DNA of 64,000 bases. Source: an uncultured Muribaculaceae bacterium (GTDB lineage: Bacteria > Bacteroidota > Bacteroidia > Bacteroidales > Muribaculaceae). Every line of letters starts with the position of its first letter. The stretch's first letter is position 1. Below the pieces are notes generated by a model. That model was given only the letters and a program-made list of their open reading frames with translations, was not told the DNA's origin and made no database searches. The stretch covers positions 1-64,000 of the forward strand of contig CANQWS010000016.1 of assembly GCA_947627615.1 (NCBI GenBank), written 5' to 3'. Positions 7,549 through 16,264 of the stretch are shown in pieces. Both the position numbers and the translations under genes were made by a program.

Positions 7549-7839
7549 TCAGAGTATCAAAGGGCCTTCTACGTCATAGGATGTATCCATGCCTATGCTC
7601 TCGATTACGTTATTTCGATTGGATGCGAGGTGGTAAAACCGTACACTGTCCTTAGTCTTGTCAATGATATGACTAAGCCTGTCTTTCAGACAAATGTAAT
7701 TGACCTCCGATAATGTACATTCGAATACGGAATTTTGCACGCGTTGGCCATAATCAACGCATTCTTTGGCCACTCTGCGTAGCCTTGTTTTGCCGGTAGA
7801 AGACGTGGTGTCTACATCGTATGTGACGAGTATTTTCAT
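7549..7839 (-). CDS. cas2: CRISPR-associated endonuclease Cas2
   Basis: This 96-aa protein is the dimeric core of the Cas1-Cas2 integrase that inserts new spacers. It opens with the ferredoxin-like first strand MKILVTYDVDTT, with the conserved Asp after YD, and carries the RVQNSVFECTLSE motif typical of the family. Length is normal. It is the last gene of the cas operon, ending next to the leader, and follows cas1 after 19 bases. No missing residues seen. Confidence 0.97.
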   Translation of the reverse strand: MKILVTYDVDTTSSTGKTRLRRVAKECVDYGQRVQNSVFECTLSEVNYICLKDRLSHIIDKTKDSVRFYHLASNRNNVIESIGMDTSYDVEGPLIL

Positions 7840-7858
7840 GATATGATGTCATTTAATA

Positions 7859-8881
7859 TTATTTCATTAGAAAAGGTGGGTATAATTCAATGTCGCCTCT
7901 CAGTGTTCTTGCAAGAAGCATACTTTGAATATAAGGCAACAAGCCAACAGTCACTTTCTCCTGAAGATAGGGATGGATGATAGATTCTTTTTTACGGGTC
8001 TGCCATGCCGTAATGAATTTTTTCCTTGCATCATCATTCAATATGATGCTGTCGGATCCTTGTAATAGGAAATCGTCAGGACCAATTTGCAAACGGTTAA
8101 TCATTGTTAATACAAAACGATCACATAGGTATGACCGAAATTCTTCCATGACATCCAAAGCTAGAGAATGTCTACCTGGACGTAAGGCGTGGAACATGCC
8201 CACGCACGGGTCAAGGCCTACAGCTTCAAGGGCGGATGCAGTTTCGTTGGCCAATAAATTATAACTGAACGAAAGCATGGCATTTACGGCATCTTTGGGC
8301 GGACGCCTGCTGCGCTCTTTGAATTTGAAAGATTCTTTTTGCCTGACTATAAGATTTGGGAAAGCCCTGAAATATTCACCGGCGGCAAGTCCCTCAATAC
8401 CTCTTATAGAATCTTTGGATGTTGCCTTAAGCACGTCCTTCTGACGGTCTTTCAGCCTTGATATAGCCAATTGGGTTTCAGGCGTCATACCGTAATCACG
8501 TTCATATCTCATAAGCACATGACGGCAATTATGAATTTTTGCAGCAATAATATGCCGGCTTAAGGACAATGATTTCTCTTCAGATTCGGAAACGGTGTAT
8601 TGCTGTTTTCTCAGAAGGACATTTCCGGTCACGCCGCCCTGAATACGTGCGATGAATCTTCCAGACGGAGAAAGAAACGATAGAGCTTTGCCGGAATCAA
8701 CGCATAGTTTCATAAGTCCCGGACTGCATCCCATGTATCCGAAAGCCACAATACCGTCAATATTTATTATCGGGATGCGAAAAACCTCTTTCTGGTTTAC
8801 AGATACCACCACATTGGTCCCGTCCTTGGAAAGATAGGAGTTTGGCAGAGTAACATAAAGGGTATTAAGTAATTTCTTCAT
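7859..8881 (-). CDS. cas1: CRISPR-associated endonuclease Cas1 (type I-C)
   Basis: This 340-aa integrase subunit cuts and joins the repeat DNA during spacer acquisition. The N-terminal beta domain starts MKKLLNTLYVTLPNSYLSKDG. The helical catalytic domain shows the metal ligands in order: the Glu in NETASALEAVGLD, the His in GMFHALRPGRHS, and the Asp in LALDVMEEFRSY. Length matches Cas1c. It overlaps the 3' end of cas4 by 17 bases, which fits the tight Cas4-Cas1 partnership known for type I-C. Confidence 0.97.
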   Translation of the reverse strand: MKKLLNTLYVTLPNSYLSKDGTNVVVSVNQKEVFRIPIINIDGIVAFGYMGCSPGLMKLCVDSGKALSFLSPSGRFIARIQGGVTGNVLLRKQQYTVSESEEKSLSLSRHIIAAKIHNCRHVLMRYERDYGMTPETQLAISRLKDRQKDVLKATSKDSIRGIEGLAAGEYFRAFPNLIVRQKESFKFKERSRRPPKDAVNAMLSFSYNLLANETASALEAVGLDPCVGMFHALRPGRHSLALDVMEEFRSYLCDRFVLTMINRLQIGPDDFLLQGSDSIILNDDARKKFITAWQTRKKESIIHPYLQEKVTVGLLPYIQSMLLARTLRGDIELYPPFLMK

Positions 8882-9539
8882 AGAGGTTTTGTCGGATATA
8901 TTCTTTGACTTTGCCGTGTTGTTTGCTCCAGGATGGATTGCACAGGTCCTTGAGCGAGCAGTTTTGGCATTTTCGGGATTTTTCTACCGCTGGGATTTTC
9001 CCGGAATTAAAAAATGCATGCATTCTTTCACTGTATGCCTCCACATTATCTCGTAATATGCTTGTGAATTTTACCGTGTGGCGATGTTTGGTCTTTCCGT
9101 AAAATATGACACCTTCTTTTATTGGCACGTCATACATTTCTTCAAGGCATATTGCTTGTGCACAAAGCTGCAATTCATCTGCATCATTTTCTTTAGGTAG
9201 CCCGTGTTTATATTCTATCGGATATGGTTGCCATCGTCCGGGATATAAGGGGTGGTTTAAAAAAAAGGATGATGTTGTGGGACGAAGTTCCACCAAATCC
9301 GTAACCCCGTACAGTCCGAGCTGAGCAGACGCAACTGCTACGGATTGCAGCCTTATGATGCGTCCTCGTTTATGCCTGTAAAAAGGATTATCAACATTGT
9401 GATGCATGAGCGAGCCTTCTGCTGTAAGGCGATTGTCATCCCAAACTTTATCAATATGGATGAGCGCCCACTGACGGGGACAGTAGCGAAAATGCTGTAT
9501 CCCCGACAGCATGAGCATCTCATCTTCTGTATATGGCAT
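8865..9539 (-). CDS. cas4: CRISPR-associated exonuclease Cas4
   Basis: This 224-aa RecB-type nuclease with an iron-sulphur cluster trims prespacers and selects those next to a PAM. The single N-terminal cysteine lies in QHFRYCPRQWALIH and three more in CQNCSLKDLC near residue 200, the usual four Fe-S ligands. The RecB motifs appear as GVTDLVEL (Asp), PIEYKHG (Glu-X-Lys) and QLCAQAICLEEMY (Gln). The stop lies 3 bases into the space after cas7. All key residues are present. Confidence 0.96.
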   Translation of the reverse strand: MPYTEDEMLMLSGIQHFRYCPRQWALIHIDKVWDDNRLTAEGSLMHHNVDNPFYRHKRGRIIRLQSVAVASAQLGLYGVTDLVELRPTTSSFFLNHPLYPGRWQPYPIEYKHGLPKENDADELQLCAQAICLEEMYDVPIKEGVIFYGKTKHRHTVKFTSILRDNVEAYSERMHAFFNSGKIPAVEKSRKCQNCSLKDLCNPSWSKQHGKVKEYIRQNLYEEIT

Positions 9540-9541
9540 TT

Positions 9542-10405
9542 TTAACCAATTTCGTTAATTGTGATTCCTTCAGGCAGATTGTCTGAGTCAATTGTCACAG
9601 TGTAGTCATCAAAGGAACGTGGCACATCAATGTCTTTTTTTCGAATCACTTTGACAAGATCAAAGAGTTTTGACGCCGGTGCATTGCCGAGTTTTGAACT
9701 ATGAGTAAACTTTATAATTTTCCGTGCACTCATGAGTCCGCGGGCAGCAGAACGATCGTAGTCAAACATGTTGACGAGTGCATCGAAGAACAGATTCTCG
9801 TCATCTTTGCCGAAACCGGTCTGCTCTGCCAGATTCGGGGATATGAATCCATAACAGATATATAGACCGTATGGAACCGTTGACTTGCGTCCCATGGTGC
9901 GGTTTTCTCCCTCCTGATTCTCTGCCTCCTTTTCTGTTGCCACGGCCATACGTGTGATAGAATGCTCGGCAACCGAAATCGGGTCAACTGAACGGGAGAA
10001 AGTCAACTGGATAGGACCGCGTACCTGACCGGCGTTTTTACCGGTTGACATTACAGCACCGAATGTTCGCACATCATAATATTTTTTGCACATGAATTCA
10101 CGTGCTGTTGAGGTTTTCTTTTTCTTATCGGCATTTTTTACTTCATCAGATTCATAAGCTTCATCAATTTTGTTGTTGAGAACGCTTTTTTCACGTATAA
10201 ATATGTCATACCCTTCAACTCCCGATTTAATAGTGTCTACGTAATTACGAATCTTCCGTTTCAGGCACACATCTGTTACAAGCCCCATCCCGGTTTCAGA
10301 ATCGATTCGTGGAAGATTGCCGGCATCAGGGTCGCCGTTGGGATTACCGTCCTTAACATCGAAAAGATAGATGAAGTCTATTCTGTTTTGTATTTTTTCG
10401 TTCAT
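9542..10405 (-). CDS. cas7c: Cascade backbone Cas7 (Csd2, type I-C)
   Basis: This 287-aa RAMP protein forms the multi-copy backbone that wraps the crRNA guide. The N-terminus IDFIYLFDVKDGNPNGDPDAGNLPRID is the strongly conserved Csd2 signature. Further conserved blocks are DVRTFGAVM, GPIQLTFSRSVDP and the late MFDYDRSAARGLMSAR. Length is normal. It lies 13 bases after cas8c and 2 bases before cas4, in the standard I-C order. Confidence 0.97.
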   Translation of the reverse strand: MNEKIQNRIDFIYLFDVKDGNPNGDPDAGNLPRIDSETGMGLVTDVCLKRKIRNYVDTIKSGVEGYDIFIREKSVLNNKIDEAYESDEVKNADKKKKTSTAREFMCKKYYDVRTFGAVMSTGKNAGQVRGPIQLTFSRSVDPISVAEHSITRMAVATEKEAENQEGENRTMGRKSTVPYGLYICYGFISPNLAEQTGFGKDDENLFFDALVNMFDYDRSAARGLMSARKIIKFTHSSKLGNAPASKLFDLVKVIRKKDIDVPRSFDDYTVTIDSDNLPEGITINEIG

Positions 10406-10418
10406 GACAGTTATATGA

Positions 10419-12164
10419 TTAAGAGTTTATAATTTCAATGTTGTTTTCTTCTGATTTATTTACTTTTGGGGAGTACATGTTTGATTTCTGATGATAGTAA
10501 CCCACAAAGAAACGCCCCTGGTCATTCATTGACAGTTGACGCGGGAATCCGGAGGCATCAAGTTTGTCAATAATTTCTTGTTTCAATTTGTCAAAGTAGA
10601 CAGTTTTTCCATCATTAAGTTTTTCGGCATTATGTACCGAAAGATTGAGCAGAGAAGGGAAAACGGTTGCCGGTGTGGAACTGGCGCTATTAAGGTAGCG
10701 CTCGGTCAATGTGGCTTTCCCGTTGGCCTCTTTCTGGATTTTTTCAATCACAGCAAACAAGCGGCCGCAGATGTAGCCCTGATTAGTGTTGTTAGGATCA
10801 AGCATGGTTGATAATTTTATGTTGTTGGATTTTTTTCTGTTGAGATAACCTTTTATGGTTGCAGCTCTGACCGCTGTGACTTTTTGTTCGGCCCGTATTC
10901 GACGGATACAGGCATCGAATAGGAGCGCCGGGTACGGCAACCTCTGGAATATGCTTTTGGCCAGAGCCTCGGAGAGATTGGGAATTGCATCTGACGATTT
11001 TCCGCCAGGAGTCACAGCCTCCATGACGGCAACTATCCCAAAGTTATGTTTCTTTAGACTATGACCGGAATCCGCGATGTCGAAATCATTGAAATGGGCC
11101 AGAATATTTTCCGCAAAATCCTTCAAGGGGATATCTGCCCAGTATGTCACCGCTATTCTTGCGGCATTGGGTGACAGACCGAGAATATAGAACCGGTCAT
11201 CAGACGTTGAAGGAATCCGGCCCGAAAAGACCGAAGCGAAAACTTTTCGAAGAGATTCTACATCATCGTTTCGTTCAGAAGATTTGTCATATTCTAACAA
11301 ATCAAATAATCCGCGCTCAATTTCATGACTGGCCTCGTCTTCTTTAGAGGCCCAGTATACAAATGTGCGGTTACCGGTACTGAACTTGTTCCTTGAATCA
11401 TGCCTCAACAGATTGTTGAGCGCCGTAGTGAAAGCGAATTCCGCATATTCTCCTATCGGTGCATTATCGCCTTGGCGTTTACCATAAGAGTCATATCCAG
11501 AATTAACCTGAAAAGAAACGAGCTTTGCCGTGGCCTTACTTTTTGGAATCATCGTGGCGGTAGTAGTCTTTACGATGTGACAAAGTTCTCCGGTTACCGA
11601 ACACCGCTGTTTTCTGTCGGGCCCAATGTCTTCTACCGGTTGGTCGCTCCTGATTAATTCTTCTTTCTCAGCCAGTATGTGACTATCGTTTTCTATACGG
11701 AATGAGAATAATGGAAATTTATGGGCGATACATTTTTCTATTTCCGGCCATAACCGGTCCTGACGCATCAATTCAAGCCGCTTCTCGTAGGGGATATCTA
11801 AAAATGATTCAAGAAGCTTCAAGTCATTATTTTCGGGCATGACAGTCTTTGCAGTCTTGACTTTTTTAATGAAGTTGCTATGCGGCTTCATAACATCTTT
11901 ATTCTTTTCACAGGAAAAGGCAAGCGCATAAACGCTGTTATCATATAGGAAATTAGCTAATGGCGCCGAAGTCCTTTCAACAGATTTTCTTACAAGGAAT
12001 TCGCTTGCACTTTTCTTGTCGGAACTGCGCATATCCTCGAATCTAAGAAATCGTCCGTCATGTCCTATAACAATGATGAAATCGATTTGCTTTAGCTCTG
12101 TACCCGGTGATGGGAGGCTGTCTTTGTGTGATTGATAATAGTCAAATAAAGCTTTTAGTATCAT
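10419..12164 (-). CDS. cas8c: Cascade large subunit Cas8c (Csd1)
   Basis: This 581-aa protein is the type I-C large subunit, which recognises the PAM and brings in Cas3; in I-C an internal start often also makes the small subunit Cas11. The N-terminus MILKALFDYYQSHKDSLPSPG, the Cys pair region RCSVTGELCHIVKT, and NSGYDSYGKRQGDNAPIGEYAEFAFTTALNNLL are typical Csd1 blocks. Length is at the normal value. The gene overlaps cas5 by 4 bases, so translation is probably coupled. Confidence 0.96.
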   Translation of the reverse strand: MILKALFDYYQSHKDSLPSPGTELKQIDFIIVIGHDGRFLRFEDMRSSDKKSASEFLVRKSVERTSAPLANFLYDNSVYALAFSCEKNKDVMKPHSNFIKKVKTAKTVMPENNDLKLLESFLDIPYEKRLELMRQDRLWPEIEKCIAHKFPLFSFRIENDSHILAEKEELIRSDQPVEDIGPDRKQRCSVTGELCHIVKTTTATMIPKSKATAKLVSFQVNSGYDSYGKRQGDNAPIGEYAEFAFTTALNNLLRHDSRNKFSTGNRTFVYWASKEDEASHEIERGLFDLLEYDKSSERNDDVESLRKVFASVFSGRIPSTSDDRFYILGLSPNAARIAVTYWADIPLKDFAENILAHFNDFDIADSGHSLKKHNFGIVAVMEAVTPGGKSSDAIPNLSEALAKSIFQRLPYPALLFDACIRRIRAEQKVTAVRAATIKGYLNRKKSNNIKLSTMLDPNNTNQGYICGRLFAVIEKIQKEANGKATLTERYLNSASSTPATVFPSLLNLSVHNAEKLNDGKTVYFDKLKQEIIDKLDASGFPRQLSMNDQGRFFVGYYHQKSNMYSPKVNKSEENNIEIINS

Positions 12165-12835
12165 CTCAGTAGTTTTTCTGATTCGGGTTCGGGTACGGTT
12201 ATAACTCCATTGTTCATAATAGCTTTGAAGTAAATAGGTGCAGGGCTTTTGGGACAGTTGCTGAAATCCATATCGTAAAGCATATATTGAAGATCTCGGG
12301 ATTCGTCTATAGCTGGCATAAGGTCTTTTTCTTCAGAATCAATATACCGGAACGAAGCTGAAAATTCCCGGCAGCCTAAATAGGGCTGATTGAAGCATTG
12401 TCCTTTTTTTGCCCTCCGTTCGAACATCGCAAGGTATTTACCGGGATTCTCGTCCATAACTGATTCCTGCCCGGCTGCCTTTCGTTCAGCCGGTGAAGCA
12501 TAAATCATGTAGGCCCATATCCTGTAAGCCACATCTTTAAGGATCACAGAGTTCTTCTGTTGACGTTTTTCCTCAATATATATGGGACTGTTACCGGCAA
12601 CGGCTCCTACTTCGTTACGGCGGATATTCATCGTTTTAATGGGTTTTAGAACTTCGATTCTGGTTACTACCCATTTGATTGCCGGTTTCCAGAATATGGC
12701 TTCAAAAATAGCTCTTGCGGCAGAGGGGGTAATCACGTCGTAACTTACACGCTCAACCTTGAACTCAGGTCTTGTGAAACAGGCATAGTCACCTCTGACT
12801 TCCAGACAGAATTCTTTAAAAGCAGAATCATTCAT
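12161..12835 (-). CDS. cas5c: Cas5c (Cas5d), crRNA-processing RAMP protein
   Basis: This 224-aa protein, in type I-C, replaces Cas6: it cuts the repeat RNA and stays on the crRNA 5' handle. The N-terminal FCLEVRGDYACFTRPEFKVERVSYDVITPSAARAI is the family signature, followed by the conserved W in IFWKPAIKW and the basic loop MNIRRNEV. The C-terminal DLQYMLYDMDFSN ... PIYFKAIMNNGVI also fits. No cas6 is present in the locus, as expected for this subtype. It lies 13 bases after cas3. Confidence 0.95.
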   Translation of the reverse strand: MNDSAFKEFCLEVRGDYACFTRPEFKVERVSYDVITPSAARAIFEAIFWKPAIKWVVTRIEVLKPIKTMNIRRNEVGAVAGNSPIYIEEKRQQKNSVILKDVAYRIWAYMIYASPAERKAAGQESVMDENPGKYLAMFERRAKKGQCFNQPYLGCREFSASFRYIDSEEKDLMPAIDESRDLQYMLYDMDFSNCPKSPAPIYFKAIMNNGVITVPEPESEKLLR

Positions 12836-12848
12836 ATTAGAGAAGAAT

Positions 12849-15038
12849 TTAAATTATAATCGGTTCATCAAGCCAGTTGCCATGTACGTTCAGACCAGTG
12901 GCATCATTATAAAAATCCTTAGAAGGAATTACATAGAGTCCGTTGTGGTCCTCGATAGCGCCAGACTGCATAAGTTTTTCAAAATCATTATTGGATATAT
13001 TGACACAATATTGGCCAATTTCTTTTATTAGACCGTATGAAGGGCCATAGCGGTCATATCTTTCAGCCAGTTTCAAACTGTCACGCCAATTTACAAGTAC
13101 TGGAATGGAATTATTTTCAATGTACTTGAAATTATTGGATGCAGTCTCGAAATTGAGGTTTCTGATATGGAGGGCCACGCCATTCTTGTCAAAAGAATCC
13201 GTCCGGAAATATAGCCTTTTGAAGTATTCACCCATGGCTTTGTCAGAGAACCAATCAGAATCCGAAGGCATGTCAAGACGCGCATGGTTAGCCTTGGATA
13301 TATGCCCTGAAGGCAAGGCGTAGGTTTCCGAAAGACTAAAAATGAAAGTGTCACCGCGAGATGACAGACGTCCTTCTCTGTTGCATCGTCCTGCGGCTTG
13401 AATCACAGAGTCAAGGCCGGCTTCCTGTCGGTAGACTACCGGGAAATCCACGTCGACGCCAGCTTCAATGAGTTGTGTCGCTATTACTTTTACGGGCTGC
13501 CCGAAAGAAGAAAGGCGCTGTCTTACTTCATTGAGTTTCTCCTTAATATGGAGCGGACACATCATGCGGGAAAGATGAAATGCATCGGATACATCCCCCA
13601 ACGCCGTAAATATCTCATTGGCGATTCGTCTTGTGTTGACTATGCATAGGACTCGCTCGTGTTGTCTGAGAGTTTCAGCTATTTCATTGCAGTTTTTATG
13701 CCCCTGGATGAAGTTAAGATTTGCTCTACGCAGTGGAAGCCAGAAATCCTCATCGTGAGAAATTACCGGCATGGGCCGCTCAGAAAGTCCAGAACATTTT
13801 ACAAATGGATTAGTTCCTCTCATAGGACCGTAAAGGGCTGGTTGGCTCGCTGTTGTCATCAGAATTGAGCTCCGAAACAGACTGACGTAGGCATTCATGG
13901 CTCCAAGTATAGGTTCATAGTATGAAATGGGAAGAGTCTGGACTTCGTCAATGATAATGACACTTGAAGCGAGATTGTGCAATCTGCGACAAGCCGAAGG
14001 TTTATTGCTGAATATGGACTCAAACAATCTTACATTAGTAGTGACAATTATAGGATAATCCCAGTTTTCGGTAGCGAGTTTTAGCCGATTGCGGATATTT
14101 TCATCTTTACTATGGTCTGGAGACATGGCGGAATGATGTTCAAGAACATTCTCATCTCCGAAAATTGACTTGAATATCTGTGCGGTCTGTTCAATTATAC
14201 TTGTATACGGAATTGCTATTATTATGTGGTCAAGATTGTTGGCTACTGCATGACGTAAGGCCCAAAGCATGGACGCGAGAGTCTTTCCACCTCCTGTCGG
14301 AACTGTCATCTCATAGAACCCTGTTGAAGAATCACTATTTTGCCGGCACATATCCTGAACTCGGTTACGAATGTCATTGACTGGAGTTTTCGGGGCCGTT
14401 TTCTTTAAATTTGAGAGGTGCCTTTCAAATCGATTAAGAAGTTCGGTCATGTTGGAGCCCCGTGAACGCATTGCAGCACTTTCCGGTTGCATGAATTTTT
14501 CCGTGTCAAGGTAATCGGCATCTACCAGACAGCTGAAAAGCATTCTTATAAGATAGTTTACTTGATACTCAGGCTTGTTAAACGTTGGCATGCTGCGATT
14601 CAGATTACTGTTAAAAGGAATCGCTCGGGTAACTTCAGACGGAATATCCCGTTTCATGCACTCTGCAAGATCTGCCTTATCGTAAAGCCCTCTGTGGTGT
14701 CCAGCCAGAGCGTTGATAATCAATGGGCTTTCCTTTTTGAAGAGATCTCTTGCCATGAGAGCGCCTATATATGCATGAGAATAATCCTCGTCGGAGGATG
14801 CTAAAGAGTCAAATCCACTCTCTTTTTTAATGTGGGCTTGAAAGGCTTTGGTTTCCTTCCCTTTATCATGTAATAGGCCCATAATATAACCCCAATCTCT
14901 CATTCCGAAAGCCGAGGCAAATTCAGCTGCGAGGCGAGCCACACCGAGCGAATGTTCGTCATTGGTCTGAATTGCCCATTCTCCGGAAACTGGGTCCTGA
15001 TATAGGTGTGAGATGTATTGGTCAGGATTAATTGTCAT
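12849..15038 (-). CDS. cas3: Cas3 helicase-nuclease (HD N-terminus)
   Basis: This 729-aa effector degrades DNA marked by Cascade. The HD nuclease has H29 region DEHSLGVARL, H57-D58 in GLLHDKG, SHAYIGA near 88, H114-H115 in LAGHHRG and VDADYLD near 173. The superfamily 2 helicase follows: Walker A PTGGGKT about 247-253, DEVQTLP about 364-370, and motif VI QAAGRCNREGR about 560. All catalytic motifs are intact and there is no sign of splitting. It is the first gene of the operon. Confidence 0.97.
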   Translation of the reverse strand: MTINPDQYISHLYQDPVSGEWAIQTNDEHSLGVARLAAEFASAFGMRDWGYIMGLLHDKGKETKAFQAHIKKESGFDSLASSDEDYSHAYIGALMARDLFKKESPLIINALAGHHRGLYDKADLAECMKRDIPSEVTRAIPFNSNLNRSMPTFNKPEYQVNYLIRMLFSCLVDADYLDTEKFMQPESAAMRSRGSNMTELLNRFERHLSNLKKTAPKTPVNDIRNRVQDMCRQNSDSSTGFYEMTVPTGGGKTLASMLWALRHAVANNLDHIIIAIPYTSIIEQTAQIFKSIFGDENVLEHHSAMSPDHSKDENIRNRLKLATENWDYPIIVTTNVRLFESIFSNKPSACRRLHNLASSVIIIDEVQTLPISYYEPILGAMNAYVSLFRSSILMTTASQPALYGPMRGTNPFVKCSGLSERPMPVISHDEDFWLPLRRANLNFIQGHKNCNEIAETLRQHERVLCIVNTRRIANEIFTALGDVSDAFHLSRMMCPLHIKEKLNEVRQRLSSFGQPVKVIATQLIEAGVDVDFPVVYRQEAGLDSVIQAAGRCNREGRLSSRGDTFIFSLSETYALPSGHISKANHARLDMPSDSDWFSDKAMGEYFKRLYFRTDSFDKNGVALHIRNLNFETASNNFKYIENNSIPVLVNWRDSLKLAERYDRYGPSYGLIKEIGQYCVNISNNDFEKLMQSGAIEDHNGLYVIPSKDFYNDATGLNVHGNWLDEPIII

Positions 15039-15106
15039 GGAATTTATGGTATAGGCATTGTTCTGGTCAATACAGGAATTTGTAGACCTTAAAAACCTTA
15101 CATCTG

Positions 15107-15114
15107 CAAAGATA
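15107..15114 (-). promoter_or_regulatory. -7 box of the cas operon
   Basis: On the minus strand the sequence is TATCTTTG, an exact TAnnTTTG. It would start RNA about 15100, giving a roughly 60-base leader before cas3. The 179-base gap (15039-15217) shows nothing else that I recognise. Confidence 0.5.
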
Positions 15115-15217
15115 ATTATATGGAGTGCGGTATTTTTACACGATAGATTTAAATAACGTTAAATCCATCAGGTCTGAAAGATAATTGTGAAATGGTTGGA
15201 TATGTATGGCGGGGGAG

Positions 15218-16249
15218 TTAGAAGTACCAGGGGTGGGTGGCGAAGGAGTGGGGGAGGCCGGTAGAGGCGGAGGTTGCGGCGCTGCCTGTGGTTTCAGGGT
15301 TTAGGAGGCGGCGGGCGGCTATGACTTTGCGGGGGAGATAGAGGGGGTGGCCCGGCTTGAAGCTGCTCTCGAACACGCGTCCGGAGGCGTGGAGGTAGCG
15401 TGAGAAGCCGTCGTAGATGGCTACGTGTGTTATGCTTTTGCCATCGGGTGAGCCGAAAAAGAGAAGGTCGCCTGTGCGGAATGAATCGGGGTCATCGACG
15501 GGAAGTTCCTGTCCGATGCGTGCCTGCTGCGATGCGTTGCGCGGCAGAATCAGCCCTGCCGCACCGAAACTCAGTTTGGTGAATCCGGAGCAGTCAACGG
15601 CTTTAGGTGTTGTCCCGCCCCAGAGATATGTGGTTCCCATCATGGAGCGGGCTACGTCCATGATTGTCTCTATGTCAGGGAGTTTCTTGCTCCATGAAGC
15701 GAAGTCTTCCACATCCGACGAGCGGACATAGCCTTTGCGTCCGTCAGGAAGCGTGAGCTCGGTGAATCGGGCGCCGGGTGACTTACGGCCTTCGAAAATC
15801 GACCCTATGACCACATCGAACGCGATGTTGCCGTCAGTGGTGTTTATGGAGTCGGAATAGGCGGCTGCGGGCCGTGGCTGCGTCACTATCACGCGGGGCG
15901 CCGAGCGCCATGTCTTCATTTTCTCGGGCGACATTTCAATGAACGAAGAGCCTGTCATCCAGGCTTTGTAGCCGTCAGGCAGTTCAATGAGCGACCATTC
16001 GCCCCGGGAATCGAGAATTTTAGCCGGTGTTCCGTAGGAGGCCTGAGTCTCAAGCTGCGACGAGTGGGCGGGCTCGGTGCGCAGGCATGCGGCGGCAACG
16101 TTGACCAGCGCCCACCGCTCGGGAGCGGGGGCGGGTGCAACGGTTTTAGCCGGTTTACGCGATTTTCCTGCTTTACGGACTTTTGGCGCGGCAACAGCAG
16201 TCATTGTGAACAGGACTGCGAGCAGCAGGGCTATTACGGATCGGCGCAT
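15218..16249 (-). CDS. SH3-domain plus NlpC/P60 peptidoglycan endopeptidase
   Basis: This 343-aa secreted hydrolase would cut peptide crosslinks or stems of the cell wall. A signal peptide (MRRSVIALLLAVLFTMTAVAAP) is followed by a basic Pro/Lys/Ala linker. Two bacterial SH3-like segments come next (one around WALVNVAAACLRTEPAHSSQLET, one before GRKGYVRSSDVE). The NlpC/P60 domain then has the catalytic Cys in AVDCSGFTKLSF, His in SITHVAIYDG, and a third polar/His position in YLHASGRV. Such SH3b2-NlpC enzymes are common in Bacteroidales. It follows glmM by 15 bases, in a run with other cell-wall precursor genes. Confidence 0.93.
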   Translation of the reverse strand: MRRSVIALLLAVLFTMTAVAAPKVRKAGKSRKPAKTVAPAPAPERWALVNVAAACLRTEPAHSSQLETQASYGTPAKILDSRGEWSLIELPDGYKAWMTGSSFIEMSPEKMKTWRSAPRVIVTQPRPAAAYSDSINTTDGNIAFDVVIGSIFEGRKSPGARFTELTLPDGRKGYVRSSDVEDFASWSKKLPDIETIMDVARSMMGTTYLWGGTTPKAVDCSGFTKLSFGAAGLILPRNASQQARIGQELPVDDPDSFRTGDLLFFGSPDGKSITHVAIYDGFSRYLHASGRVFESSFKPGHPLYLPRKVIAARRLLNPETTGSAATSASTGLPHSFATHPWYF

Positions 16250-16264
16250 GGTCTTTTCAGAATG

